Shown: positions 52,473 through 63,500, counted from the first letter of the stretch. The stretch is 64,000 nt of DNA from Pedobacter steynii (GCF_900103665.1 NZ_FNGY01000002.1:682001-746000); one strand, 5' to 3'. Program-made: numbers and translations. Notes: generated from the letters alone by a model not told the origin.

Positions 52473-55400
52473 TTAAAGTGAAGCCTGGATTCCGAAGGTG
52501 ATCGTGCGCAGAGGCGGCATCTTAAGGTAACTTTGCGTTTCAGGATCTGAGAAACCATACTTGGAGATAGTGGCCAGATTTTCGCCCAGTGCATAGATTT
52601 TGATCATTCGTAGATGTAATTTCGAGGTGATCGTTGTTGGTAACTGATAAGCTATTGATGCATTTTGAAGGCGGATGTAAGAAGCATCACCATAATAAGC
52701 ATCTACATTTCTGTTTATCGCATTGATCAATGGGGTGCCAAAAGTACTGGCAAACTTACCGTAAGTAGCCTGATCGCCAGGTTTCTGCCATCGGTCTAAA
52801 ATCGCAGCAGGGTAGTTCGTGTTGTTCAGCCCGGGAACAAAACCACTGGAAATGATCTGGCCGAAGGTACTCTTACCTATCTGTTTGATTCCTCTGAAAA
52901 TGAAACTCAAAGTAAATCCTTTATAGCTGATGGTATTGCTCAGTGATCCGAAATAATCCGGGGTAAGGTCTACTTTTCCAACCTGATCGTTTCCAATACT
53001 TGAAGGGCTGGAAATGATCTTACCATTGGCATCATAGAACTGATATAGCCCTGTTTTCGGGTCAACACCAGCATAACGGTTTACCAGAAGCGTGCTTACC
53101 GACTGACTAAGCAATTGTTGTATTGCCGGATTCGGGTTTGGGAAGGACAATAGTTTATTGCGTTGTTTGCTAAAAGTAATGGAAGTTGACCAGCTGAAAT
53201 GATCTGTCTGAACATTGACTGTGTTGATCGTCAGGTCAATTCCTTTGTTTTGGATTTTGGCAGGTATATTCTGATTGATTGAGGTGAAACCTGTTGTAGT
53301 AGAGAGTGGCACGCCGGCCAGGATATTTGTGGTCCTGTTGACGAAATAATTACCTTCAAGTCCAACCCTTCCGCCAAAGAACTGGAGTTCAAGACCCAAA
53401 TTTGCTTTTCTGGTTGTTTCCCAGCTCAGATTTGGATTTGGAAGGTTAGAAGGAATGATACCCGGTATTCCCTGGTAAGGGTTTACAGTAGTGAGTGGAC
53501 TGAAGTTTTCCAGATACAGATAATTACCGATCTGGTCATTACCAGTTTCTCCATAACTAGCTCTTAATTTACCGAAACTTAAGAAGGGTAGTAATTCTTT
53601 AACAAGTTTTTCGGAGCTGAAAAGCCATGCTGCACCACCGGCAAAAAAGGTGTGGAATTGTTTATTCTGACCGAATTTGCTCGATCCATCGTATCTTCCC
53701 GAAAGGTTCAGAATGTACTTATCTGCCCAGCTGTAGTTTACCCGGCCATAGAATGCACTGTATTTATAGGTATAGCTATTAAAGCCTTGTCCGACAGTGG
53801 CTACACCAGTACCAGCCGCGATGTTATTGATCAATAGATCGGAGCTGTAACCTGTAGCCTGCAATTGAGTGGCATCAACGATTTGTTTCTGTAAACTTCC
53901 ACCAATTGCTACAGTTAATAAGCCCTTGCTGATTTCTTTCGTATAATTTAATTGTGGTTCTATACTCAGGAAGCTCTTGTTGGCAGTAGAATAGTTGGCA
54001 GAACCTTTTAAGCCTAAGGCCTGTATTGATGGCGCCATGGCGGCCAGAGTGTTGCCTAAAAATTCATTGAGGCTTTGTTTGTTATAACCTACGATGGCCA
54101 GTGCTTTTAAATTTTTCGTCAGCTGATAACTGGCGTTTAGGCTACTGGTTAGGTTACTGATTGCTGTACGTGCCAGTAATTTGCTTGCCGTAATCGGGTT
54201 TCCGAAAGTATTGTTTTCGAAGTTGAGGTTTCCTTCTGAGGTAAACAGTGCCGGTGAATTTGGAGCAAGTGAAGCCAGGTTACTCAGGTCTGCAGATGGG
54301 ATATTGTTAAAATTATAAGTGTAACCGCCCGTCAAACCTATATTGAAACGATTGTCATTGCTGACAGAATTGATATTGAAATGGATAGTTGAGACCTGTT
54401 CTCCGCCGCCAATCAGTTCCTGAATGTTCTTTGTAGACCTGAAATTTCCGCTGATCAGGTAATTGGTGTTGTTGTTACCTCCCGATACGCTGGCCTGGGC
54501 ATTGGTTACATGTCCGGTACCACCTAAGAAAACTTTTGGCCAGTTTGTGTACCTTGTGGTGTCCCACGTGCCGTTGATGTCATAGTCCGAAGGTAATATT
54601 GCCGCATTATCATTTTTTTTAGCCTCACGTCTGACGGTAAGATATTGCTGAGTATTGAGGAGCTCAGGGATCATTGTCGCCCTGTTAAATCCGGAAAAAA
54701 AGTTCAGATCTAATTTTGTGTTTCCTGCTTTTCCTTTTTTAGTGGTGATGAGGATCACACCGTTGGCACCTCTGGAACCATAAATTGCAGTTGCATCGGC
54801 ATCTTTTAATACGTTGATACTTTCAATATCCAAGGGGTTGATGGTATTTAAGGCATCATAAGCCTGGGCATTTGAACCCAGATAATTGGATTTCTGAGAA
54901 GAATAAGATCCACCGCTGAAAGGAATTCCATCGATGACATACAGAGGAGCCGTACTGGTGCTGAATCCATTTTGTCCGCGGATAATTACGTTGAAAGTTC
55001 CTCCCGCCTGTCCGGTAGACTGGCTGATGACTACTCCCGGAACGGTGGCCTGAAGTACAGATAAAACATTGCCGACCGGGTGGTTTTGAATTTCCTTTGC
55101 CGTTATAGTAGTCTGATCTCCGGTATTTAACCTTTTGGTGGTTTGTCCATAGGCGATTACCTGAATTTCATCCAGTTTACTGATGTCCTCTTTCAATGCC
55201 AGAACGAAAGGACTTTTGATGCTGCTAATTTTTACATCCTGAGTAATATAGCCTATAAATGAAAACTGCAAAGTTGCATCAGGTTTGAGGTCCTGTATCA
55301 ATACCCTGAAATTTCCCTTTTGATCCGTAATCCAGGCTGAAGCTGAATTTTTTAACTTGATAGAAACCCCCGGAAGTGGTTGATTTTGCCAGTCTGTTAC

Positions 55401-55817
55401 TGTGCCCTGAACCACCACGGGGTTGATACGTAGTAGATTTGTTCTGTCTACAGTAATCACGTCCTTCCTTAAAACTACAGTATTTCCTATGATTTTATAA
55501 CTGATGTGCCTATTGCTTAGTAGTTTGTCAATTAGTTCGGTTAATGGTACATCCTTTGCATCCAGGTTTACCGGTGGCAGACTGTGAATGTCATCTGCAT
55601 TATATACGAATGAATAGCCGGTTTGCCGTTGGATATCCACGAACAGCCTTTCAAATGAAATACTATTCGATTTCAGCGTAACACGCTGAGCAAATGTGAC
55701 GGCGCTTGCCTGCATGAGGCCAAGTAATACAATAATAGCGGTCAATTTCATCATCAGGAGAAATTTATAATAGCCAATCCCTGGCCTTACTGGAAGGCCA
55801 ATACAGAATTTTTTCAT
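52473..55817 (-). CDS. SusC/RagA-family TonB-linked outer-membrane transporter with STN domain
   Basis: An 1114-residue receptor (ATG at 55817; upstream codons are open but start at TTG). Signal sequence LTAIIVLLGLMQASAVTFAQ, STN domain (ISFERLFVDIQRQTGYSFVY), carboxypeptidase-regulatory-like domain (VQGTVTDWQNQPLPGVSIKL), and plug with VLKDADATAIYGSRGANGVI. The last strand ends ITFGIQASL. The STN domain should signal to the FecR protein encoded directly upstream. The partner peptidase suggests a peptide-like substrate. Confidence 0.95.
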   Translation of the reverse strand: MKKFCIGLPVRPGIGYYKFLLMMKLTAIIVLLGLMQASAVTFAQRVTLKSNSISFERLFVDIQRQTGYSFVYNADDIHSLPPVNLDAKDVPLTELIDKLLSNRHISYKIIGNTVVLRKDVITVDRTNLLRINPVVVQGTVTDWQNQPLPGVSIKLKNSASAWITDQKGNFRVLIQDLKPDATLQFSFIGYITQDVKISSIKSPFVLALKEDISKLDEIQVIAYGQTTKRLNTGDQTTITAKEIQNHPVGNVLSVLQATVPGVVISQSTGQAGGTFNVIIRGQNGFSTSTAPLYVIDGIPFSGGSYSSQKSNYLGSNAQAYDALNTINPLDIESINVLKDADATAIYGSRGANGVILITTKKGKAGNTKLDLNFFSGFNRATMIPELLNTQQYLTVRREAKKNDNAAILPSDYDINGTWDTTRYTNWPKVFLGGTGHVTNAQASVSGGNNNTNYLISGNFRSTKNIQELIGGGEQVSTIHFNINSVSNDNRFNIGLTGGYTYNFNNIPSADLSNLASLAPNSPALFTSEGNLNFENNTFGNPITASKLLARTAISNLTSSLNASYQLTKNLKALAIVGYNKQSLNEFLGNTLAAMAPSIQALGLKGSANYSTANKSFLSIEPQLNYTKEISKGLLTVAIGGSLQKQIVDATQLQATGYSSDLLINNIAAGTGVATVGQGFNSYTYKYSAFYGRVNYSWADKYILNLSGRYDGSSKFGQNKQFHTFFAGGAAWLFSSEKLVKELLPFLSFGKLRASYGETGNDQIGNYLYLENFSPLTTVNPYQGIPGIIPSNLPNPNLSWETTRKANLGLELQFFGGRVGLEGNYFVNRTTNILAGVPLSTTTGFTSINQNIPAKIQNKGIDLTINTVNVQTDHFSWSTSITFSKQRNKLLSFPNPNPAIQQLLSQSVSTLLVNRYAGVDPKTGLYQFYDANGKIISSPSSIGNDQVGKVDLTPDYFGSLSNTISYKGFTLSFIFRGIKQIGKSTFGQIISSGFVPGLNNTNYPAAILDRWQKPGDQATYGKFASTFGTPLINAINRNVDAYYGDASYIRLQNASIAYQLPTTITSKLHLRMIKIYALGENLATISKYGFSDPETQSYLKMPPLRTITFGIQASL

Positions 55818-55883
55818 ACTTTTGGTTAGTTTTGGTTTAAATGCCTTTGTTTTAGTCAATTCATTGTAACCCAGACTTTTTGG

Positions 55884-55909
55884 CCGGAACGTGTAGCAGC
55901 ACTTTCCGG
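55884..55909 (-). ncRNA. susC leader hairpin (copy 2 of 3)
   Basis: On the minus strand CCGGAAAGTG and CACGTTCCGG enclose CTGCTA, 67 bases before susC and 62 bases after the fecR stop. Same arm sequence as at 31608. Confidence 0.6.
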
Positions 55910-55970
55910 TTTTTATTTGGGTATTTCGACGGCCTAGCCTTGCTGCCGTTTAATCAGTTGATGAGTAACG

Positions 55971-57083
55971 CTATTCTACTATAATTGTCCTCCCTTCTAT
56001 TTTTAAGTTTACGCCTGCATATTGCAGTATCTCTAATGCTTTGCCAGCATTTTCATATTTCGAAAAAGAGCCTGAGAGCCTTTGTTCCGGAACCTTTCCG
56101 CGGAACTGAAGCTCTACATTATACCATCTGGCAATCTGCCTTAAGACGGTGCCTGCATCGGTAAAATTGAAGTAAAATCTTCCGTTTTTCCATGCGAGAA
56201 CTTGTTGTACATCAACATCTTTACTTACGACCAGGCTTCCTGAATTCCGGTTGTTAATGGCTTGTTCTCCGGGTTTTAAAATAACGGTCTGACCGGATTT
56301 TATGATTTTTACCTGTCCTTCAAAAAGTGTGGTTTTCAAGTTAGGTTCGTCTGTGTATGAATTGACGTTGAAATGAGTGCCAAGTACCTCTATAGTCTGA
56401 TCATTAGCGCTTACACGGAATGGTTGTTCAGGATGATGGGCCACTTCAAAGTAGGCTTCTCCATCGATTTTAACATCGCGGGTTTTTCCTGTAAATGTTG
56501 ATGGGTATGCAATTGAGGTGGCTGCATTCAGCCAGACTTTTGTGCCATCTGATAATGTTAAAATATATTCTCCGCCACGTGGGGTGGAAACCGTATTGTA
56601 AACAGCAGCAAGGTTTTTAGTTTCTACATTGTTATAGGCAATCTGACCTTGTTCTGTTTTGGTGATGACTGCATTTCCTTCTGTAGCGATCTTTCCATTT
56701 GCAACCTCGTTAAGAGGAATTTTTTTACCATTAGCGAGGATAAGAAAAGCCTGACTTTTACCAGGGATAAACTTAGTTTTAGCAGATATAGATATTGGCT
56801 TATCAGATTTCTTTTTATCAGAATACGGATAAAGTGATATGCCTATACTCAGGGCAAGCAATACAGAAGCAGCAACCAGTAGTCTACGACGGATGGGTTT
56901 TTTATTAGCAATAGGCAGGTTTTTCTTTACCTGTACATACGCTTTTTCAATATTTTTAGGAGAAGGGGCCGGACTAACCTCTTCCATCATCATATAGAGC
57001 GATTCTACTAAAGCAGTTTCTTCGGGAGTACAATTACCCTCAGTATATTTTTTCAGTAATTTGACGATTTCCTGTTCAGTCAT
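55971..57083 (-). CDS. FecR-family anti-sigma factor
   Basis: A 370-residue protein (ATG at 57083, MTEQEIVKLLKKYTEGNCTP; the frame is open to 57215 but lacks sense there). One membrane helix at about residues 63-82 (RLLVAASVLLALSIGISLYP), then the FecR domain: EYILTLSDGTKVWLNAATSI, RDVKIDGEAYFEVAHHPEQP, IEVLGTHFNVNSYTDEP, and the C-terminal STN-like part. It heads the operon FecR-SusC-SusD-metalloprotease. No sigma gene lies directly upstream, which is unusual; see 47742. Confidence 0.95.
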   Translation of the reverse strand: MTEQEIVKLLKKYTEGNCTPEETALVESLYMMMEEVSPAPSPKNIEKAYVQVKKNLPIANKKPIRRRLLVAASVLLALSIGISLYPYSDKKKSDKPISISAKTKFIPGKSQAFLILANGKKIPLNEVANGKIATEGNAVITKTEQGQIAYNNVETKNLAAVYNTVSTPRGGEYILTLSDGTKVWLNAATSIAYPSTFTGKTRDVKIDGEAYFEVAHHPEQPFRVSANDQTIEVLGTHFNVNSYTDEPNLKTTLFEGQVKIIKSGQTVILKPGEQAINNRNSGSLVVSKDVDVQQVLAWKNGRFYFNFTDAGTVLRQIARWYNVELQFRGKVPEQRLSGSFSKYENAGKALEILQYAGVNLKIEGRTIIVE

Positions 57084-57130
57084 AGTGTTTAAATCATAAA
57101 TACATAACATATACGGACAACCGGATACCT

Positions 57131-57138
57131 GGGGGTAT
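57131..57138 (-). promoter_or_regulatory. ATACCCC box upstream of fecR (copy 1)
   Basis: ATACCCCC on the minus strand ends 47 bases before the fecR start. The fecR gene at 59321 has ATACCCC at nearly the same distance, with an AT-rich AAATATTTTTT run before both. A shared promoter element is likely. Confidence 0.4.
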
Positions 57139-57372
57139 TGTAAAAAAAAAATATTTCCGAAGGATGAACCAACTGTAAACTTATTGCGGTATAGAACACC
57201 TTTTGCCATTCCCACCAGCTCTTACACGTATGGATACTACGGTGCTGGATACATTTATGGTAATTCATCTAAGTTTTGTATATATTGGGGTGGTTTTCCA
57301 ACCCAATAGTATTGCTCAGATTTTGCTATAAATAAGTAGCTTATCACCTAAAAAATACCTAAGTCAACTATT

Positions 57373-58416
57373 ATGTTAAGATACATTTCGCTCCTTTTAT
57401 TATTATTCTCTAATCAACTCTTTGCTCAAAACTCTTTTGTAATTAAAGGCACATTCAAAGATTATAATGGTATACTTTATTTTTCGTACAAAAATTTAAC
57501 CGATAGCACACTCGTGAAAAATGGCACATTTACGTATCAAGGACAGATAGATCTTCCTGTTCCTGCAAGTCTGTTCATTGCGGATGTGAAACCTGTTTAC
57601 TTCGATACATTTATTTTAGAGTCGGGGGATCTTACTGTTCGGATAGACACCTCGACAAAACAAGATAATGGCAAGCCAATTTGTAGAGTAAATACTACGG
57701 TTTTAAAAGGGGGAGATACAAATGATCTACTTGCTTCCTTTCGTAATACTCTAGCCACAAAGGGAAATGCTATGAAAAACAAAAGTGTTGCAGAAAAAAA
57801 GCAATTTTATATTAAAGAGCTCCGCGACTTTATCAGGCAACATCCAACGGAAATCGCCTCACTAATACTTGTAGAACAAGCAAGCCCTGGCTTTTCACAA
57901 CAGGAACTCGCCTCTTTTTATGAAGGTTTTGATGCCAAAGTTAAAAATGGTTTTTATGGTACCAACCTTAAAGCCGCAATTGATAAAAACACGAAAGCAA
58001 TAACCCAGACGCAAATAAGAGATTTTGCACAAGCAGATATAAATGGCAACCTTATTTCAATTAATAGCTTGCGTGGGAACTTTGTCCTTATTGATTTCTG
58101 GGCATCTTGGTGCATTCCCTGTAGAGAAGTAAATCCAGATTTGCTAAAAATCTATCAAAAGTACAAAAGTAAAGGATTCGAAATCTTAGGAGTCTCCTTA
58201 GATTCTGATCGCAAAAGTTGGTTGAGTGTAATTAATCATGATAAGCTAAATTGGTTAAATGTTTCAGATTTAAAGGGAAATAAAAATGAAGTCGCACTAA
58301 TGTTTAACATCACGAAGATACCGGATAACATATTGATTGACAAAGAAGGACGGGTGATTGCGAAAAACATAAGTCCAAACGAAGTTGAACAAATTATCGC
58401 TAGTGTTCTAAAATAG
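57373..58416 (+). CDS. TlpA-like thioredoxin with N-terminal DUF4369 domain
   Basis: A 347-residue exported protein (signal ending LFAQ). The N-terminal DUF4369-like part (VIKGTFKDYNGILYFSYKNL) precedes a TlpA-type domain with Cys247-x-x-Cys250 in FWASWCIPCREVNP and cis-Pro in TKIPDNILID. It has the same architecture as the TlpA protein at 43480, although the sequences differ well beyond recent duplication. It is divergent from the FecR operon and stands alone before the next sigma gene. Reductive maintenance of cysteines in surface proteins is the likely role. Confidence 0.85.
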   Translation: MLRYISLLLLLFSNQLFAQNSFVIKGTFKDYNGILYFSYKNLTDSTLVKNGTFTYQGQIDLPVPASLFIADVKPVYFDTFILESGDLTVRIDTSTKQDNGKPICRVNTTVLKGGDTNDLLASFRNTLATKGNAMKNKSVAEKKQFYIKELRDFIRQHPTEIASLILVEQASPGFSQQELASFYEGFDAKVKNGFYGTNLKAAIDKNTKAITQTQIRDFAQADINGNLISINSLRGNFVLIDFWASWCIPCREVNPDLLKIYQKYKSKGFEILGVSLDSDRKSWLSVINHDKLNWLNVSDLKGNKNEVALMFNITKIPDNILIDKEGRVIAKNISPNEVEQIIASVLK

Positions 58417-58630
58417 CTATCTTGTCGGTGACAAAATAACTCACCTTTCCAGGTCAGTAAAAATCCAGGCGATTCTCCTTCCTAATGCGAAAACAGCGTT
58501 TTTGAAGAGTTCATCAGTTTGCTTGTGGAATGAGTGGTCACTAAGACTGAATTGGATTACTTGTATATTCTCCAATCAGATTGTAGTTTCATGAAATTTA
58601 TAATATATTCGTTTAAACAACAAACCAAAT

Positions 58631-59200
58631 ATGCCGGAATATCAATCTTTTACAGATGCTGAGCTGTTCACTTTGCTATGCAATGATGATCATAAAGCAT
58701 TTACGGAGATTTATGACCGATACAGCGGACTTCTTTATGTTCATGCTTATAAAAGAATTAGAAATAGGGAAGAAGCCAGGGATTTGATCCACGAATTATT
58801 TACTGTTTTATGGCATAAGCGAGATCAGATCACACTAAAAACAGAACTTTCATTTTATTTATACAGAGCGGTAAGAAATCGTGTTTTAGACCTGGTAAAA
58901 CACCATAAACTTCAGGCCAGCTATATCAGCTCTTTTGACAGCTTTTTAAATAATGGAACCAATATTACCGATCATTCGATCCGTCAAAAGGAACTGATCC
59001 TGCTGATTGAGAAAGAAATAGAAGCACTACCTGAAAAAATGCGATTGGTATTTAACCTCAGCAGAACGGAGTGTCGCAGTCATAAGGAAATCTCCAATGC
59101 CCTTGAAATCTCTGAACTTACCGTGCGTAAACAAATCAACAACGCATTAAAAGTGTTGAGACCTAAATTAGATAAACTGCTTATTTTCTTTTTTTTATAG
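58631..59200 (+). CDS. ECF RNA polymerase sigma factor
   Basis: A 189-residue sigma factor. Region 2: AFTEIYDRYSGLLYVHAYKR and EARDLIHELFTVLWHKRDQI. Region 4: EALPEKMRLVFNLSRTECRS then HKEISNALEISELTVRKQIN. It is followed by its FecR partner at 59321 and a SusCD pair. It is similar by eye to the factor at 47742 (YLYRxVRN, IEKEIxAL, SHKEI, SELTV), so the two loci may be related duplicates. Confidence 0.95.
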   Translation: MPEYQSFTDAELFTLLCNDDHKAFTEIYDRYSGLLYVHAYKRIRNREEARDLIHELFTVLWHKRDQITLKTELSFYLYRAVRNRVLDLVKHHKLQASYISSFDSFLNNGTNITDHSIRQKELILLIEKEIEALPEKMRLVFNLSRTECRSHKEISNALEISELTVRKQINNALKVLRPKLDKLLIFFFL

Positions 59201-59264
59201 CAAAAAGCTAAATTGATTTAGGATCGAAAATATTTTTTAAAATATTTTCATTTTTATCTACTCT

Positions 59265-59271
59265 ATACCCC
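59265..59271 (+). promoter_or_regulatory. ATACCCC box upstream of fecR (copy 2)
   Basis: ATACCCC ends 49 bases before the chosen fecR start and is followed by TCGTCTATG. Compare 57131-57138. Confidence 0.4.
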
Positions 59272-59320
59272 TGAGTTAATCGTCTATGTGTTAAATAAAG
59301 ACAAAAAGTCTTTTAGGCAT

Positions 59321-60436
59321 ATGCATAAACCAGATATAAAAGATTTATTAGAGCGGTATAAAAGTGGCGATTGCACCGAACAGGAGCGTTCACTTGTAGA
59401 AAGCTGGTATTTAACCTGGGATACCCCTTCACTTGACCTTTCTGAGCAGGAGTTAATTTCAGATCTGGAATTGATCAAACAAGAACTCCCCCGGAAAAGA
59501 AGACGGATAGGTGGATATTTCCAAATGGCTGCTGCTGCAGTCGCATTGATCACATTAACAGCCGTATTTTATTATTTCAATTATCGGGAACCAGCTAAAA
59601 ATTTGGTAAATCCGACTGAATTAAGCAAAATCGTTCCCGGGACAAACAAAGCTACCCTCACCCTTGCGGATGGTTCTACCGTGGTATTGGATGCTGCCAC
59701 TCCGATAGATGGAATTAACCAGTTTGGTGTTAAAATTAATAAATCTGCAGAAGGTAAGCTCATATATGTCAGCGATAAAAATGCTAAAGTTGCCGATGCT
59801 TATAATACGATAATTACCCCGAAAGGAGGGCAATACGAGGTGACACTACCTGATGGAACCAAAGTTTGGTTGAATGCCGCGTCTAAACTTCGTTTTCCTG
59901 TTGTATTTGCTGGAAACGAAAGGAAGGTTGAGTTAAGTGGTGAGGCTTATTTCGAAGTAGCTAAGGATAGAAAAAAGCCATTTAAAGTAAAAGCCGAACA
60001 GCAGGAAATTATTGTCCTGGGTACGCATTTTAATGTAAATGCTTACCATGACGATGCTTTTACCAAAACTACTTTACTTGAAGGCAGTGTAAGGGTAAAC
60101 AAAGGCTCAGCACAGGCCTTACTCACACCAGGGCAACAGGCCGTTAGTAATAACGGATCTGCGGTGATCAATGTACGTAAAGATGTGGATATACAGGAGT
60201 CCATTGCCTGGAAAAATGGCTTGTTCATGTTTGAACAGGAGGACATTTTCTCAATTATGAATAAAATCTCCAGGTGGTATGATATCGTAGTAGAATATCG
60301 CGGAGACCTGAAAGGTAAAAAATACAGTGGCAATATCTCAAAGTTTGAAGACGTAACGGAAGTTTTAAAAACGATGCAGCTTACCGGAAGTATTCAGTTT
60401 AAAGTTGAAGGAAGGAGGATCATCGTTATGCCTTAA
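59321..60436 (+). CDS. FecR-family anti-sigma factor
   Basis: A 371-residue protein (ATG at 59321, MHKPDIKDLLERYKSGDCTE; a GTG at 59288 is less likely). Membrane helix at about residues 68-86 (GYFQMAAAAVALITLTAVFY), FecR domain with QYEVTLPDGTKVWLNAASKL, ERKVELSGEAYFEVAKDRKK and IIVLGTHFNVNAY, and a C-terminal STN-like part (DIFSIMNKISRWYDIVVEYR). It sits between its sigma factor and susC. Confidence 0.95.
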   Translation: MHKPDIKDLLERYKSGDCTEQERSLVESWYLTWDTPSLDLSEQELISDLELIKQELPRKRRRIGGYFQMAAAAVALITLTAVFYYFNYREPAKNLVNPTELSKIVPGTNKATLTLADGSTVVLDAATPIDGINQFGVKINKSAEGKLIYVSDKNAKVADAYNTIITPKGGQYEVTLPDGTKVWLNAASKLRFPVVFAGNERKVELSGEAYFEVAKDRKKPFKVKAEQQEIIVLGTHFNVNAYHDDAFTKTTLLEGSVRVNKGSAQALLTPGQQAVSNNGSAVINVRKDVDIQESIAWKNGLFMFEQEDIFSIMNKISRWYDIVVEYRGDLKGKKYSGNISKFEDVTEVLKTMQLTGSIQFKVEGRRIIVMP

Positions 60437-60466
60437 ACTTTACATACCATCACCACAAGAAAAGAC

Positions 60467-60490
60467 CCGGAAGCGTTTGCACCGCTCCGG
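60467..60490 (+). ncRNA. susC leader hairpin (copy 3 of 3)
   Basis: CCGGAAGCG and CGCTCCGG with one bulged A, 74 bases before susC and 30 after the fecR stop. Arms are diverged from copies 1 and 2 but keep CCGGA...TCCGG and the position. Confidence 0.55.
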
Positions 60491-60564
60491 ATCAGTTAAG
60501 GTCTGCAAAACCTTGGCAAGAGAACCAAACCGTTTCAAAAGTTTTAATTTCACTTACTAACCAA

Positions 60565-63500
60565 ATGTACAAAATTTTTAACGACCTACCATGGTGGGCA
60601 TCACCCCGCATGGGATCAATATTTCTACTCCGAATGAAATTTACGATCATCATACTCCTTACAGCTATCATCCAGGTTAACGCAACAACATACGCACAGA
60701 CCATTAACCTGAAGGTGAAAAATGCCAATATAGAAAAGGTATTTAAATCGCTTCGCGAACAGAGTAAGTATAACTTTTATTATGAAGACGACATGATCAG
60801 CAAGGCGAACCCCATCACCCTTTCTGCTGTGAATGAGCCGTTTTTAAGTGTCCTGGAAAAATGTTTTAAGAACCAGCCTTTTACTTATTTAATCAACCAC
60901 AATACAGTGGTGGTGAGGAAAAGAACGGAGCAGGTAGCTCCGGTTCCTAAAAAGGCCGACATCACCGTTACCGGAAAAGTTTTGGACGAAAATAGTAAAC
61001 CAATACCCGGTGTTTCTGTAAAACTGAAAGGTACAGCAATTACTGTTGCTACTTCTCCTGAAGGGGACTTTACAATGAAAGTACCCGAAGATGGAATACT
61101 TGTGTTTTCTTATATCGGATATGAAATGCAGGAAATCCCGGTTCAGGGAAGAAAAAATATACAGGTTAATCTAAAGCCTGCAGACAATAAGCTGGAGGAC
61201 GTTGTTGTTGTCGCCTACGGACAAAAGCAGCGCAAAATAGAGACCCTTGGTGCGCAATCCACTTTAAATGTGGACGACCTTAAACAACCTGTTGCCAATA
61301 TTTCTACGGTACTGGCCGGTAGGGTATCCGGACTGGTAGGCGTACAAAGGAGCGGTGAGCCGGGAAGAGATGGCGCTGATCTTTGGATCAGAGGAGTGAT
61401 CTCTCTTGGAAATAACGCCCCTTTGATTTTGGTTGATGGTGTTGAACGTTCTTTTAGCAATATAGATCCGAATGACATTGAGAGCTTCTCTATTTTAAAA
61501 GATGCTTCTTCTACTTCAGTTTATGGCGTAAGAGGGGCCAATGGAGTGGTGATTGTCAATACCAAAAGAGGCAAGGCGGGAAGGACAGAAATTAACCTGG
61601 ATTATTATCAGGGATTGACCAATTTTACCAGGGTTCCGGAAACTGCTGATGGGGTCACCTATATGCAAATGGCTAATGAAGCGAGGTTAACCCGAGGTGG
61701 CACACCAAGGTATACACAGGAACAGATCAGCAAAACATTGAGCCGGGAAGATCCTTATCTGTATCCAAATGTGAACTGGTTTGACGAAATATTTAACGAT
61801 TTCGGAAAGAATAAAAAGGCCAATCTGAGTATTCGGGGAGGTGGTGAAAAGTCCACATTTTATGTATCTGCAGGGTACTACGATGAAACGGGTCTGTTTA
61901 AAACAGATGCGTTGCAGCAATACAATTCTGCCATTAAATTTTCACGCGTAAACTTCAGTTCTGCATTGACGTTAAAAGCAACACCAACCACAACAATAGA
62001 TTTAGGGATCAAAGGCTGGATCTCCAATGGCAACTACCCTGGTAAATCAGCAAGTGAAATATTTGAGAATTCTTTAAGAACCTATCCTGTACTGTATCCG
62101 GTGATGTATCCGGATAATAAAGAGCCATTTTTATCAACCGGAGGTGGGCTAAACAGCTCTTATGGTTTGCTAACGAACAGAGGGTATTCCACGACTTATG
62201 AAAATCAGATCATGTCTGATGTTCGGGTGAACCAGGATATGAGTGGGATTTTAAAAGGATTATCTGCCCATGTCCTTTATTCTTTTGATGCCACAAACTC
62301 CAATTCACTCAACCGGATCAAAACACCCACTACCTATTTTGCTACAAAAAGAGATGAAAAAGGGGATCTGGTCTATACCACTATCGGGCAGGGACAGGAT
62401 TACCTTTCTTTTGGCAGGAGTAATGGCGGCAGCAGGCAATTTTACTTAGAAGGCGCCATTAAATACAATCAGACCTTTGGTGATCACAGGGTTGGTGGAA
62501 TGCTTTTATACAATCAGAGTGATAAGGTAAGCGCAACTGCAGATAACCTGATCGGGTCGATCCCCTATAGAAGTTTGGGTGGTGTGGGTAGGTTTACCTA
62601 TTCTTATAAAGACCGTTACCTGGCTGAACTCACCTTTGGCTATAACGGTGCGGAGAACTTTGCGCCATCAAAACGGTATGGATTTTTCCCATCCTATGCG
62701 CTGGGCTGGGTGATTTCGAATGAATCGTTTTACGGAAAGGCAGCTAATATATTTCAATTGCTAAAATTAAGAGGATCCTACGGTGTGGTAGGCAGCAGCA
62801 GCATTGGCGGCAGGCGATTTTCTTACATAGGCACGGTAGAAAACACGGGTAGTGCCTACGTTTTCGGAGAAAACAGGGCCAGTATTAATGCCGTTCAGGG
62901 AATTGATATTGCCGATTACGCAGTTGACGCTACCTGGGAAACTGAAAAGGATCTGAACCTGGGTTTGGAACTTAAAACGCTGAACAATGCCTTAGGATTG
63001 CAGATCGATGTATTTACACGTAAGCGCGAAAATATATTCAGATCTCGCGGAGTGGTACCGGGCTTTTTAGGGATCAGGAAGAATTTGCAGGGTAATTTAG
63101 GGGTTACAGAAGCTAAAGGGATAGATTTTACCGGAAATTACGATAAACGGTTCGGAGAAGTAGCCGTTTCTTTCCAGGGTACTTTTACCTACAATAAAAA
63201 TAAAGTAATAGAAGACGATAGCCCTATCCCTGCTTATCCATGGCAGGAATCCAGAGGGCAGTCGGTATACAACAGAATAGGTTATATCGCTCAGGGTTTT
63301 TATACCCAGGCAGAGATTGACGATCCATCTGTGCCAAGGACCGCAGGTGTTGTTCAGGCGGGTGATCTGAAATTCAAGGATTTGAATGGTGATGGAATTA
63401 TTAATGTAGATGACCAGACCTTCATCGGAAAAGACCAGGTTCCTCAAATACTATATGGTTTTGGAACTACATTAGGTTATAAGGGGTTCTCTTTGGGCGC

